The notes under the pieces are model-generated. The model searched no databases, was not told where the DNA came from, and was given only the letters and a program-made list of their open reading frames with translations. From the NCBI GenBank assembly GCA_039105265.1, contig JAPFFF010000001.1:9424001-9488000 (forward strand): a stretch of 64,000 nt of DNA, in the 5' to 3' direction. This DNA is from Tritrichomonas musculus (taxonomy: Eukaryota > Parabasalia > Tritrichomonadida > Tritrichomonadidae). The translations under genes were made by a program, and so were the position numbers. Each line of letters begins with the position of its first letter. Position 1 is the first letter of the stretch. Positions 53,101 to 63,932 of this stretch are shown here, one piece after another.

Positions 53101-56046
53101 ATTAACAGTATCTTTATTTTCAGTATAATATAACGATAAATAATCAAATGCAGGAAGAACTGAATTAAACAATTTCTCTGGATTGTCATTAAAAAGAAAA
53201 GGAAACGCACTTGATAAATTTAATAAACAAAAGAATGCTTGATAATTTGAAGGATTTGATGAAACTAAATCATACAAAAATGTGATTAATAAAAGACCAA
53301 TTTTTGGAACACGGAAAGAAGTTTTGACTTTACGATTAAATCTCCTTACAAAGATGTTTGATGTAATATTTAAAGTATAACATGAATCAATTGCTTTGAT
53401 AAATAAATAATGATAATTAGCATATTCATATGAATATAATGCTAAAATATCTTTCGGACTCAATGATTGTGAAAAATACATTTTTTCACATAGATATATT
53501 AAGTATTTTTTTTGAATTGAATAATCAGTCATTAATAGATCAAATATGTTTTCTAAACATTGATTTACATTATCAAGTTCGGTATCTAATAAAATTATTC
53601 TCACTTTTCTTAATATATCAAAAAATATATCTTTTAACATTGCTTCTTTAAAATAAGAAGGAAATGATTCATTCAAAATCAATTCTCTTTTATCTGGATA
53701 ATATTCAGTAATAAATCGACCGACAAGTATGCAAGATTCTAAATTTTCTTTTGTATTTGCATCATTAAACACATTAATAATATTTATTGGATTTGAAAGT
53801 TTGAAACCAGGAATATTCACTCCAAAATCTGCTAAAAATTTTATTGCATTAATTACTATTTCTGTTGATTTATAATTTTCAATAATATTGACAATATTTA
53901 AAACTACTTTTTCTGAATTTAATGCTTTGAAATCAAATCCAATATCTTTTAAATCCTTATAATTAATAATTGCTGGATAAATCTTGATCAAATGTTTAAA
54001 AAGATTAATTCCATAATCAAGAAATAAATCATTTTTTTCATTAAGTGATGACACTTTGTTGGTTAAATTGAATATCGCATACAACAACGGATAAAGATCG
54101 CCAGGGTATGAATTTTGGATTAAAAGGGGAATTAGAACACTTAATATATCAGTTTTTAAATTCTGAACTGATAAAGAAATGCTATTAGTGGTGTTGCTGG
54201 AAAAATAATTCAAATTTTGGAGAATTGAATTAATGGACGTTATAAATATTGACGTTTTATATTTTGATAAATATTGACATGCTTTTAAAAGACTGTTTTT
54301 TATTTCTGGTGATATGCACAATAAATGACCATTATTTATTCTTTTCAAATAATTTAAAACTATTGCAACAAATGGTAAAACATTTTTCATATTTAAACCT
54401 TTCACTTTTGGCTTTATATATGTTGTTGCATAAATCATGGCTGACATAATTAAAGACAAAATATCTTTGCTAAACATGGTCAAATTATCAATATAATCAT
54501 TATTTTTAATGAATTCGCATATTAAATTGTTATTTAATTGATTCTTAATTGGCTGGATTTTAACATGTTTAATTTGTATTTCGTTGTTTTTTGGATTTAA
54601 ATAAAAGAAAGCATACATTTTCGTTGGACTTAAAATCTTCTTATCAAAACAATCTTTTATTTCATTGAAATCAAATAACTCCCAAAAAGATGAAGCCGGA
54701 ACAAAATCTTTTTCATTAACATGATTTAACAAAGTCCCCATATTTCGAGTATAATCTTCTTTATAATCTCGTTCAAAATGATCTAATAAGTATTTTAAAA
54801 ATCCATTTGCATTGTCATTTGTTGGATATTGATCAAAAATCATTGCATCAATAGTTTCAAAGACTTTATTTTTAGGAACAAACATTTGGAAAAAAATAAC
54901 AAAATTTTCTAACAATGACTCTGGACATTTCAAACTATTTTCTGACATAGAAAACACATTTAAAATATGCATCCAAAATTGAATAGATGAAAACAACTCA
55001 TATTTGTTTTCAATGGATGAATTAAATACTTTTTGATAAACATCAAGATCGTTTGTAATAAGTAAGACATTCTCTATAATTTCATTAGGAATATTCTTTG
55101 TGTCTGGCATTACTTTTAAAACTGCCTCAAGATTTGGAAACTCTCTAATTTCAGCAGCAATTGATGGAAGTTGAAAATTGTACTTTGCAAAATAATTCCA
55201 TACTGATTCATTCATATTAAATAATATGAATGAATCAGGTAATTTTTCAATTGAATTGATATTGATATCAAATTCAATACATCTTTCAATAAGGGCTATT
55301 GAAAAAGTTTGACTCCATTTTGTTTCATTTTTTAATATTTCTTCAATATGAGGAAACATTAGTTTAAAAGTTTGTTCGGTGACTGTAGGTATGATTTTTG
55401 CTAGATTACCCATTGAAAATATCATTAAAAACTCTTTTTGAATAAGAATCGATTCTGGAATTAAATAAATAAAACCGTTATCAAGAACTTTTTGAATTAA
55501 TCCTTTTAATTTTGTAATTGATGTATTGGCATGTTCAATAATGAATGGAAAAAGTAGCTTAATATCTTGTTCATTTAAGTAAGTGAGTAATAAAATGTCA
55601 ATTATAAAATTTGACCTAAATTGAATAGGTATCAATTGACCTTGAATCATAAAATTTTTATCGTTAATTTTCTCAATTTGATCAACAATTTGATGATGTG
55701 ATTCGTCAACAATACTTTTTATATTGGCATTAGGAAATTTTGAATTGATTTTAGGGCAGCTCGATAATATATGAACCGTCATTATTAAATTATTTGGCTT
55801 TTCTATAGAATAGCTTAAAATTGAATTAAGTATCGCATAAGATTTACTTGGTATATGAGATAAACACGAAGAAATAAGAAGAAAAAGTTCATTAGAAGTT
55901 TGTTTATCTAAATTATAATTAAAATTATCAATTGATTCTATTAATATTTCTTGAATTTGATGTAATAATGGTTGGTTCTCTAATGTAAATAATGATTCTC
56001 GAATTTGGTAGAGAAAATTAAAAGTTTTTTTAGTGTTATTTAACAT
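50194..56046 (-). CDS. HECT-type E3 ubiquitin ligase
   Basis: The 1950-residue protein carries a complete HECT domain in its last 350 residues. The N-lobe opens with a KFQDEDGIDQGGLTHEWF segment typical of the family. The C-lobe has WSNETLAQFLLFLTGSSQVP, the GGDKDHL motif and the catalytic cysteine C1919 in AHTCVNMLDLPQY. HECT ligases form a thioester with ubiquitin at this cysteine and pass it to substrates. The preceding 1500 residues are a helical solenoid without a recognised domain, as in HUWE1/UPL-type ligases. The frame can be extended five codons to a TTG at 56061. The ATG at 56046 is preferred because TTCATCTCT, an initiator-like leader, sits immediately before it. Confidence 0.94.
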   Translation of the reverse strand: MLNNTKKTFNFLYQIRESLFTLENQPLLHQIQEILIESIDNFNYNLDKQTSNELFLLISSCLSHIPSKSYAILNSILSYSIEKPNNLIMTVHILSSCPKINSKFPNANIKSIVDESHHQIVDQIEKINDKNFMIQGQLIPIQFRSNFIIDILLLTYLNEQDIKLLFPFIIEHANTSITKLKGLIQKVLDNGFIYLIPESILIQKEFLMIFSMGNLAKIIPTVTEQTFKLMFPHIEEILKNETKWSQTFSIALIERCIEFDININSIEKLPDSFILFNMNESVWNYFAKYNFQLPSIAAEIREFPNLEAVLKVMPDTKNIPNEIIENVLLITNDLDVYQKVFNSSIENKYELFSSIQFWMHILNVFSMSENSLKCPESLLENFVIFFQMFVPKNKVFETIDAMIFDQYPTNDNANGFLKYLLDHFERDYKEDYTRNMGTLLNHVNEKDFVPASSFWELFDFNEIKDCFDKKILSPTKMYAFFYLNPKNNEIQIKHVKIQPIKNQLNNNLICEFIKNNDYIDNLTMFSKDILSLIMSAMIYATTYIKPKVKGLNMKNVLPFVAIVLNYLKRINNGHLLCISPEIKNSLLKACQYLSKYKTSIFITSINSILQNLNYFSSNTTNSISLSVQNLKTDILSVLIPLLIQNSYPGDLYPLLYAIFNLTNKVSSLNEKNDLFLDYGINLFKHLIKIYPAIINYKDLKDIGFDFKALNSEKVVLNIVNIIENYKSTEIVINAIKFLADFGVNIPGFKLSNPINIINVFNDANTKENLESCILVGRFITEYYPDKRELILNESFPSYFKEAMLKDIFFDILRKVRIILLDTELDNVNQCLENIFDLLMTDYSIQKKYLIYLCEKMYFSQSLSPKDILALYSYEYANYHYLFIKAIDSCYTLNITSNIFVRRFNRKVKTSFRVPKIGLLLITFLYDLVSSNPSNYQAFFCLLNLSSAFPFLFNDNPEKLFNSVLPAFDYLSLYYTENKDTVNEETLNKIKASCSALIFLTSSLNSIIVLNSFINWIFSEIIYFTNSQVLAFVLILQSLFEIKKMKKVMISFAIKNNFIDIMYKLLKRNVDKKLETFFKNNIYLLIEIYYHQINKLKTVNIIYIDEILKTEDPLNKFFQNSYSTFPIYFIQLNLPPTKDQYLKDYFTKFFSNILYIRSFWINTEMSLAENNQTIMESDVDSFIKDYKEMTQQPLIKGKIDPIQEHYFCNCKVKFVRMICRQPYWVYKFFLQDKNCPLLPEYTEFLNNSINELIEVENTEYNSDDEKDISDISFNDYFMNYYCYFDLFDYLMTEMFSISIEDEKYHSLCSLIDIISMNDTALNYLLKNSNNHLINAQNEKEINKLVDFFLMISNKNGFKCNFASICGRNLIDKVVSIEYRMNPILLLNTSKLFCCSNIGLELPINQLIGFMFILNDMKIIPQALELIQKVGVEKIEKIMPKIENVFDNELKSSNPSYFIISKIINLIPSAANAKHDELFFLFRNIRKMDLNKDDSIDLICSLYNFLTPKRNDDSQFCNISFEPNETNSQGIFKVPEKLKNTNRKFWNAFENNKKKLIKVIQKDINNLDKLNLLLDYPELFDFKIKMKYFQQKMSNHITYDSDLLIEVDRSNVLSSTFNQLSNLSPNVWLSKLNIKFQDEDGIDQGGLTHEWFTLIIKELFDSKSKLFKITEKKKYQPDPLSIENRANLEYFNFAGMIVARALIQGQCINAHLTKSFYKKILNRKIKFCDLFDYDEDIYNSLKSLINIDVDPLELNFTIDVEQNGKLNNYLLKKNGDQIYVTNENKKEYINLYSNYHLIESIKEQMTEFLNGFYSLIPMNEICFFFPNELDLLLCGNTHIDVNDLQNNTNYANPYHADHHIIRMFFKVISKWSNETLAQFLLFLTGSSQVPVNGFVEYKEKGNPITIAPGGDKDHLCVAHTCVNMLDLPQYENENEMNNKLLQSIQVCSFGLK

Positions 56047-56056
56047 AGAGATGAAC
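56047..56056 (-). promoter_or_regulatory. Inr-like initiator TTCATCTCT
   Basis: On the minus strand TTCATCTCT directly abuts the ATG of the HECT gene. The very short leader is normal for trichomonads, and it argues against the longer TTG-initiated frame. Confidence 0.55.
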
Positions 56057-56061
56057 TTCAA

Positions 56062-56536
56062 AATTTTTAAACTTTTTCAATATATTTTTTAAGAAGGGCA
56101 ATTTTAAGTGATAAATCAAAATTCGTCTTTAATTTTTTTTTTTTTTTTTAAAATTGCAAATTTTTGCGTCGAATGAAGGAGATGCATGAGAAAAAAGAAT
56201 ATGTAATGAAAATGATCCAATATTGAGAGGTATAAAAAAAGATAACTCTTTAACTTTTTATTTACCTCTCAAAAAAGATAAATTCTATTGATTTATTAAA
56301 ATTCTTGAATAAGGTTGCTGCAGAGATATCCAATATTACAATATTAGATATGTTGGCTCATTTGATAAAAAAAATTTTTTACGATAAGGTAAAATTACCA
56401 TATAAGCAATGAATAAATTAAATTTCCACTAGCAAATAATAATATTAAGTATTTTTATTAAAAATGATGGATAATTTCAAAGATATTAATATTTTTTTGG
56501 TTATTTTCAAAAATTTTAAAATTTTTTGATATCAGA
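56062..56536. other. Divergent promoter region
   Basis: AT-rich spacer between the head-to-head HECT and BTB genes. A near-repeat TTACAATATTAGATATGTT is seen around 56335. No gene was found. TCA lies five bases upstream of the BTB ATG. Confidence 0.5.
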
Positions 56537-57823
56537 ATGAGCATTCAACCTCAAGTTCAACTTAAAACAACAGCCGTTCTAAATATTCCTGTTCAATCAT
56601 ATAAATCTGATTTTACATTCATCATCAATGGCGACAAATTCAATATGAGTTACGTAATTTCAGATTTAATCTCGCCCGTTATCAGCAATATTCACCAAAA
56701 TGATCCAACAGCCAGCATATTTACCATTTCTACTGAGAATCCAGGCGACTTTTCTTATGTTCTCAAGTTAGCCATATTTCGCCCATTTACAATTCCAGAC
56801 GATGAGATTCCATTTTTCGCAGAAATAATTGAAAAACTCGGTAATGACTCGATTGACATCTCAAATTTAATCCAGGGTGAACTCACAAACGATAACATTA
56901 TTACATATCTTGAACAGCACGAGAAATTCAGCCGCCTTTACAAGGAAAAGATCGACACAGAGATTGACTACGCATCATCCCATTTCTTCGAGCTTTGTGA
57001 AGAACACAAGGAAGAAATGAAGCGCCTCAAATTTGATACAATTGAAAAGATCGTTTCAAACGCGAATCTGCGCCTTAAAAACGAGGACCAGCTTGTAAGC
57101 TTCATTAATTATCTCTACGAAGATGGAAACAAAGAGTATTTAAAACTTTACGGTTATGTGATTTTCACAAATATTTCAACCGCCGCAATTGGTGAATTTA
57201 TTGACCATGTACCTCAAGCGGACCTGACAGAAGAAGCATGGAAATCGATCACGCGTCGATTGCGGCAACCGATTCCAAAGAGCCAAATGATTGACCAGCC
57301 TGGACGATATAATAATAATAAACGGTTTCTGCCAAAAGGCGAGAACAACTTCGACGGAATCATCAGGCACCTTCTGGCTGAGTCTAACGGAAACATCACT
57401 GAAAAAGTCAGCATAACTGCCTCATCAGGTAATAATCGTGCAGTCAATGTCACTCACTTTGACCAATCAGACAATTTTTGTTCAGACAATGCACAAAACA
57501 GCTGGATCTGCTTTGATTTCAAAGACAGTCGGATAGTTCCAACAAACTATCAAATCAAGTCGTACAATAATGCTTCAGGTGATCATCCGAAAACGTGGGT
57601 GATTGAAGGGAAAAAAGACGAGAATAGCCAGTTTGAGAATCTCGGTGGAGAAAGCAACTGCTCTTACCTCAATGGCCAATGCGTTTCACACGTATTCCAA
57701 ATCAAAAATTCAAATGAGAAAGAATTCCGTTTTATTCGAATGCGCCTAACTGGACCAAACTGGCTTGATCACCATTATTTACAAATTGGCTCATTCGAGA
57801 TCTATGGCACATTAATCGAATAA
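56537..57823 (+). CDS. BTB-BACK protein with C-terminal F5/8C (discoidin) domain
   Basis: The 428-residue protein begins with a degenerate BTB fold (about 25-112, opening FTFIINGDKFNMS), followed by a BACK-like helical region (about 120-245). A C-terminal F5/8 type C jelly roll (about 275-428) has the family's SWICFDFKD strand, YQIKSY, WVIEGKKD and final LRMRLTGPN...LQIGSFEIYG strands. This arrangement is common in trichomonads. BTB-BACK parts usually dimerise and bind Cullin-3, so it may be a substrate adaptor whose discoidin domain recognises the target. No signal peptide is present, so the discoidin domain is intracellular. The first ATG follows TCAGA. A broken paralogue faces it at 58334-59668. 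Confidence 0.85.
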   Translation: MSIQPQVQLKTTAVLNIPVQSYKSDFTFIINGDKFNMSYVISDLISPVISNIHQNDPTASIFTISTENPGDFSYVLKLAIFRPFTIPDDEIPFFAEIIEKLGNDSIDISNLIQGELTNDNIITYLEQHEKFSRLYKEKIDTEIDYASSHFFELCEEHKEEMKRLKFDTIEKIVSNANLRLKNEDQLVSFINYLYEDGNKEYLKLYGYVIFTNISTAAIGEFIDHVPQADLTEEAWKSITRRLRQPIPKSQMIDQPGRYNNNKRFLPKGENNFDGIIRHLLAESNGNITEKVSITASSGNNRAVNVTHFDQSDNFCSDNAQNSWICFDFKDSRIVPTNYQIKSYNNASGDHPKTWVIEGKKDENSQFENLGGESNCSYLNGQCVSHVFQIKNSNEKEFRFIRMRLTGPNWLDHHYLQIGSFEIYGTLIE

Positions 57824-58333
57824 ACATACATTGATATCACAAATTTAATTGAATTTCCACATATTCTTAGCAAATGTTTCTAATTGCTTAAGATAACAAA
57901 TTACTATGTATAATCAGTTATTTAAACAGTAGTTAATTTAGTATTGTAACGATATTTTTTATAAAAAAAATTATAAAAAATATAAATTTCAATTTTTTTT
58001 TGATATATATGATATTTAAATAAAAACAAAGTATATCAATATATTCAACAATGCACATATAATATGAAACATCAATGACTGCTTTGATTTGCATTTAATT
58101 AATTGAATAATCAAAATTAAATTAATTTGTTGTGGCCTTCTGATTAGTTGTTTCTATCCCTAAATCGCGTTTACTAGAGGTGGCGACAATCCTCGAACAA
58201 TACAAGATAATTAAATGTTAACCATCAATTGAAAGGATAATCATTGATCATCTAGATATAAAGAAGAATCAAAATTTGATAAAAGTAATTATAAGCTATA
58301 TTTAAGTCTAAAAATAAATAAAAACAGGTTAAT
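57824..58333. other. Tail-to-tail spacer with a G+C-richer patch
   Basis: Mostly AT-rich. A patch at about 58130-58205 (GGTGGCGACAATCCTCGAAC and neighbours) is richer in G+C, but folds neither as a tRNA nor into an obvious hairpin. Confidence 0.45.
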
Positions 58334-59668
58334 TTAAATATGACTTGTTTGTTGAGAACCAAAATACTCAAGGGCTGATATATTTAAATGATGACCACCA
58401 CTTGTGTTTACACCTGTTTGACGGAGTCGGAGATATCTGAAGGATTGGCTAGATTCAAGTTTTTCTTTGAATTCGAATTTGCAAATTCTGTTTGCATCAT
58501 TAAGGGCTGTGATGTTGTTGCGTGAATCAAGAATTTTCCAGTCATCGTCCCGATCTGTATTCGATCCTTCAATTAACCAATGCTGTAGGTGACAATTGTT
58601 TTTCCCACTGATGTGATGAGTTCTGATTGAATAGCAAATTGGACGAACTTTTTTGTCTTTGAAATCGTATTTGAACCACGAGTTTTGCTCACCATTTGAA
58701 GCAAAGTAGTGATGACAGTCTTCAAGATCAACCACATATTTGACATAATAATCGCCACCCCAGACTGAAGATGAAGTGACATTTACTTCATTTTTATCAC
58801 TAACATTTCCGCCGCATTTTTTTGGTTAGATGAGCTATGGTACCTTTAAAAGCTCCTGATTCGTTACCATTATACTCAATTTCTTGATGTTTTTCTTGTT
58901 TCTTTTCATCTTGCTGTTTGACGTAGCGTGATGATTTTACTTCTTGACTCAAATTTGGTTTAAATTGTGAAACAAGAAGATGCTTCAATTTTTATAAATT
59001 ACTCGTGTCATGTTGTACTCATTAATTCTTTCAATCATTTTTGCAAATTTATCAAAACTCAAATTTTCGATTTCAATTGTTTCATAAAATTCGTAAATAA
59101 TTTCATTTTTATTGTCTGAACTGTTAATCTTGCCTTGAAGAAGATTTTCAATAAATTCAAAAAGCGAGTCTTCATTCAAAAGTTTCAGTGCTGGACAACT
59201 CAAAATTGAATACAAAAAATATTTTGGAAGTTAAATCAGTTCTTCAATTTCTTCTTTATTAAGTTTATAGAAATTACTAGCAATGTACTCAATTTTTTTT
59301 TGACTGAATTTATTACTCGATTTCACATGTTTGTGGATGTATTCATCAATTGAAAATTCTTGAAGAATATTTTTCATGATCTTTCCTGAATAATTGGCTG
59401 GATAAAGTTCTAAAATTTTGGTTTGAAGTTCTTCATTACATAAAAGAAGTGAAATTACTTCGAGTTTCCTGCTTTCTTCGATGCAAATCTCAATTGATTC
59501 GCCTTGACATAGTAGTTTTAATTTATTTAAAATATCTTTGGTGAAAATTTCTTTTATATTCTCATCTGATGGATATCTGTATTTTTCAATAGTTGGATCT
59601 GATAGATGGAGGTGAGAAACTAATGGTGATATAAATTCTGCGTTGATTTTGCTTTCATTGCTTTTCAA
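58334..59668 (-). pseudogene. Broken BTB-BACK-F5/8C paralogue
   Basis: The order is the same as in the intact neighbour: BTB remnant and BACK region (59231-59668), rest of BACK (58985-59215, same frame beyond one TAA), a linker (58800-58988, shifted) and a well-kept F5/8C domain (58334-58782, shifted again at a seven-A run). The F5/8C part keeps SWFKYDFKD, HWLIEGSN and YLRLRQTG...HLNISALEYFG. The N-terminus begins inside the BTB fold without a clear ATG. At least three breaks are present, one at a homopolymer where an assembly error is possible. The two copies differ widely in sequence, so the duplication is not recent. Confidence 0.75.
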
Positions 59669-59757
59669 AACATAATAAATTGAGATAAAAATTGAGAAAT
59701 GTAAAAAAAATTGAGAGGAAGAAAATTTTTATATCTGTTTCTTTGGAATTCCCATAA

Positions 59758-62700
59758 ATGCAGGAAATATCATTTCAAGATCTTCCTCAAAAATATACAG
59801 AAGCACTTAATGAAATATTTAATGATAATGACAAAAAGAAAAATACATTAAAGAAGCTATATTCTAATTTTTCTTTTAAATATCTCAATTTTACTTTAAC
59901 ATGTGCAAACTCTGATATGAAAGCAAGTACAGCTTCATTGGGCCATTATTTATTTCAATTTGGCTTTATGACATATTTTTTAATGAATCAAATATCACAC
60001 CACCAAATAATAAAATTATTCTAGAAACAAACCAAGAAAATTGTAATTTTACTTCCAATTCAATTTTAAGCAAAATTAGTGTAATTTTCTGTGTTGAAGG
60101 ACAATGTATTATTATTAAAGACATTGATATAAATATTATTAACTCAATCATCAGTGTTTTGAAAGATAATGGGGTACTTTTAATCGATGTCGGAATGAAA
60201 CAAATTGATTTCAATGACACAAAACAGAAAAAAAAATCAAATATAAAAGAAGAAATTAAAAATTTTTGCAATGGAATTCAAAAAGAAATTGTAAACAACG
60301 AATTTATCCAAAACACAATCCATCCAATTGTTGGATATCTAATTCATCGATATTTTTGTCCAACAACTTATTTTCGAGATCCATCATTTTTTGACTTCGA
60401 TAAAACAGTGAAAGCAAACGAGCGAGAATTGAAAGCCGAATTTTTTACAGGTTTTAAAACATTACAGTTCACTGATCAAGATCTTGAGCTATTCAAAAGC
60501 AAAGTAAACAATAAAAGAAAAATAAAAAATTTTAGAGAAGAAGAATTCATTGTTCTGAGAAGTATAATGGCGACCGACAAAGCATCATTTTATTTGGTCA
60601 TTCACGTCGAAAGTCTGTACGTCTTCATGATGAAAAAAATAGGTGATCAAAAAGAAATGATCAGAGAAACAGAGCATGAAATTTACTTTGATGAAAATTT
60701 CTCTCATCGATGTTTAACACCATTCTATGGCTTTTTAAAAAAAGGCGATAAAACGATAGGATTTATATATGAGTACATGTGCAATGATTCGCTGAAATCG
60801 TTTGTTTCATCGAATCCAGACAAAGTTGATGATACATTTATACTTTTGGCGATAAATCGAATTATTCAAGGTATTGATTACCTTCACTCAAATAAGCTCA
60901 TTCATCGTGATCTCAAACCGTCCAATATTCTAATTGACCATGACTTTCTTCCTTATGTTTCTGATTTTGATTCAATTCGCCATCCAAAGGAAGAAGAAAA
61001 AGATGGTATATCAGAACCAATGACGAACGATATTGGCTCAATGACTTATTCATCACCAGAGCAATTTCAAGGTCTGAATGTTTCATATCCAACCGATATT
61101 TACTCACTTGGTTTATTAATTTATTATTTATATGAAAAGAAAGATCTTTATTTATATTATGGAACAATTCATTACATTAAAAAAAATGATGAAATTCCAT
61201 CATTAAGTCATGCTCCTAGTATCATTCAGGCACTTTTTACAGAATGTTTAAAATTCAACACAGAAACAAGAATTACAAATCACGAAATTAGATTAAAATA
61301 TTGTGACAATTTTTTTACATTAATTTGCCAACAATTTTCTTTATCAAAAGCAACTCCAGCAAAAGATCAATTAATATTTGAATCTTTTATTGTTTCAAAT
61401 AATTTAATGCTATATATAAGCAATATAGTTTTTTTATTTACATCTAAAAATGTGGACCCTTATTTATACGTTGGTGCGATATATGACTTTAAACAAGATT
61501 ATATTAAAGCAAAAGAATATTATGAACTGTCGGCTAATCAAAACAATTCAAATGCATTTGTTAATATAGGAAATCTTTATTATAATGGATATGGAGTTAA
61601 ACAAGATTATAATAAAGCTAAAGAATATTATGAATTATCAGCTAATCAAAACAATTCAGATGCATTTATTAAATTAGGAAATCTTTATGCGAATGGATAT
61701 GAAGTTAAACAAGATTATATCAAAGCTAAAGAATATTATGAATTATCAGCTCAGCAAAATAACTCAAATGCATTTTTTAATTTAGGATCTCTTTATGTGA
61801 ATGGATATGGAGTTAAACAAGATTATAATAAAGCTAAAGAATATTTTGAAATATCAGCTAATCAAAACAATTCTTATGCACTTAATGGTTTAGGAGCTCT
61901 TTATTTTGAAGTAAATATTCATTTTGATCATATATTGATAGTCAATAATATAGATCATACATTTTATAATAAAAGCATCTACAACAATTACTATTATCAT
62001 TCACATTACCATTTATAATAACATTGAAAACGCAATCAAGTACATAAAGGAGGCAGTATTTGGCGAGTATCCTTTTGGACAGAACAATTTTGGGCTCCTG
62101 AATGAAATTTATCTAAATGAGATTGGAAATGCCGAATACATGTACCAACGATCATCGAAGCACAATTTTGCACTCGCATTTTATAATCTCGGTCACTTGA
62201 AAGAGATAGAATTACAGAAAAAGACAGAAGAAGAAAAAGAAAATCAAGAGTTAGAAGAATACATTGAATACTACAAGAAAGCATCAGATAGCGAAGATTG
62301 TCCATTGATATTTCACAACCGTCAATTTTACGATAAACGACTAGAAATGTCAAAAACATTCATCATTTGTATGACAAATCTGAAACTTTGTGAATATTAT
62401 TTCAATAAAGGAGATTTGTCAGAATCGAAGGAATATTTCACGAGATCTTTCAAGAAACTTTTGAATGATAAAGTACATTCAACATTTAGCATCAAAAATG
62501 ATCAAGAAAAAGCAGAAAATTTTTTCATATATCTCAAGAGTTTCATTCTGAGTTTTCCATTGTTTAATCTTTCAAACCAGCCAAATTTAAACATTGAAGA
62601 AATATTCAATCTTTTCAATCATGACATTCCATCATTGGCAGAAAAGAATTTTAACGAAGAAAGCATTACAAATGAAATGGATGAGATAATTGTCAATCAA

Positions 62701-63078
62701 GAAATTATTGAAAAGATTGAAAAAAGGAAAAATCTTGAAAAAGAAGGAATCAAGAAGGAAATAAGAATAGAAGAACAACTAAGAGAAGAAGAAATAAACT
62801 TTGATAATGATGAAATGATATTCAAAGATGGGAATGAAATATTTGAATTCATCATTTCGAATGAGAAATATAGAGATATCTTTAGTAGAGAAATTCATAA
62901 GATCATTCAAATTATGAATGAAATCATCTACACACCTCCTTATCCAATTTTGTTTGGACGAATAAGCATCTCAAAATTCAAACAAAAAGAAGAAGTAAAC
63001 CCAAATATGAAAGAAATAAACGAACTATTTTATGAAGGTCTTGGACTAGAAGAATTCAAATATGAAAAAGAATCATAA
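59758..63078 (+). pseudogene. Protein kinase with Sel1 repeats, disrupted
   Basis: An ATG at 59758 opens a trichomonad-type N-terminal region. The frame shifts at a T-run near 59970 and then runs from about 59975 to 62018. The kinase domain (about 60530-61310) has a poor glycine loop, HRDLKPSN (about 60904) and DFD where DFG is expected (about 60963), so activity is doubtful. Four Sel1 repeats follow (61470-61900). At 61911 about 109 AT-rich bases interrupt the reading. It resumes near 62020 with the rest of the Sel1 region, a Glu/Lys-rich coiled coil and the C-terminus (to 63078). If the T-run is an assembly error, only the insertion is a true break, and the gene could still make a shortened kinase. 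Confidence 0.7.
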
Positions 63079-63932
63079 ATTTTGTTTATAAACATTCATA
63101 TATTGCATATGGAATAAATTATTTCTTTTTAAAGCTTTATTCTTTATATATATTTGCACATTCTTCACTTACATTTGAAGTTTTTTGATTTGTGTTTTTG
63201 AATGCTTAATCGTCATTAAAAGTGGAATTTTAATTTCAAATGGAGATTTACATTTATTATAAGCAGAACCTTCAATTGTTGTAATTTCTTCTTTCAATTA
63301 TATTTTTGTTAATTGCTTCTAATTTGAAAAAATATTGAGATGCAATTCATGAATTGCTGGCTCTTTTAAATATAACAGCCAAAGAAGGTTGATTCTCTAA
63401 TATAAGACACAGATTGAGATTTAATTTGAAATATCAGCTAAACAAAACAGTTCAAATATTTCTTATTTGAATCTTATTGAGATTATTAGTCCAAGTTTTC
63501 TTTTTCAAATTACAAAGATTTCAATCAGAACAGACGGTAACTTCTTTCAAAACTTCAATAAATTGTTTGTGCATAAACTTCTAAGTTTACTTTAAAATAA
63601 AAAAAGCTTTTCAATTAACTAATACTTATTTTATATTATTATACAAAAATGTTTATATTTATATCTTTTTTAAATAATTTATTTAAATAATTTTCATATA
63701 TTGAAGAATTGGGAAAATTGTGCGGATAATTAATTAATATCATTAGAACCTTTTATTTTCTTCACAAAAAAAGTATATCACATGTGGAAAGTGAACTTGC
63801 CAAAAATAAATTTGAATACATATTCAAAATATTGATATTTTGAATGGATTCACCGTCTATTCCAATTGAAAATTTTATAAAATTTATGATAAAAATTATA
63901 TTTAAATTTTCTCTTCATTTTTATTTTTACAG
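63079..63932. other. Intergenic region with a Sel1-repeat remnant
   Basis: Mostly AT-rich. At about 63428-63475 a plus-strand stretch encodes EISAKQNSSN and more, nearly the EISANQNNS of the Sel1 repeats in the upstream gene. It is a small leftover of a duplicated repeat gene. Confidence 0.45.
63914..63922 (+). promoter_or_regulatory. Inr-like initiator TTCATTTTT
   Basis: TTCATTTTT lies about 11 bases upstream of the ATG at 63933, in the position expected for a trichomonad initiator. Confidence 0.4.
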
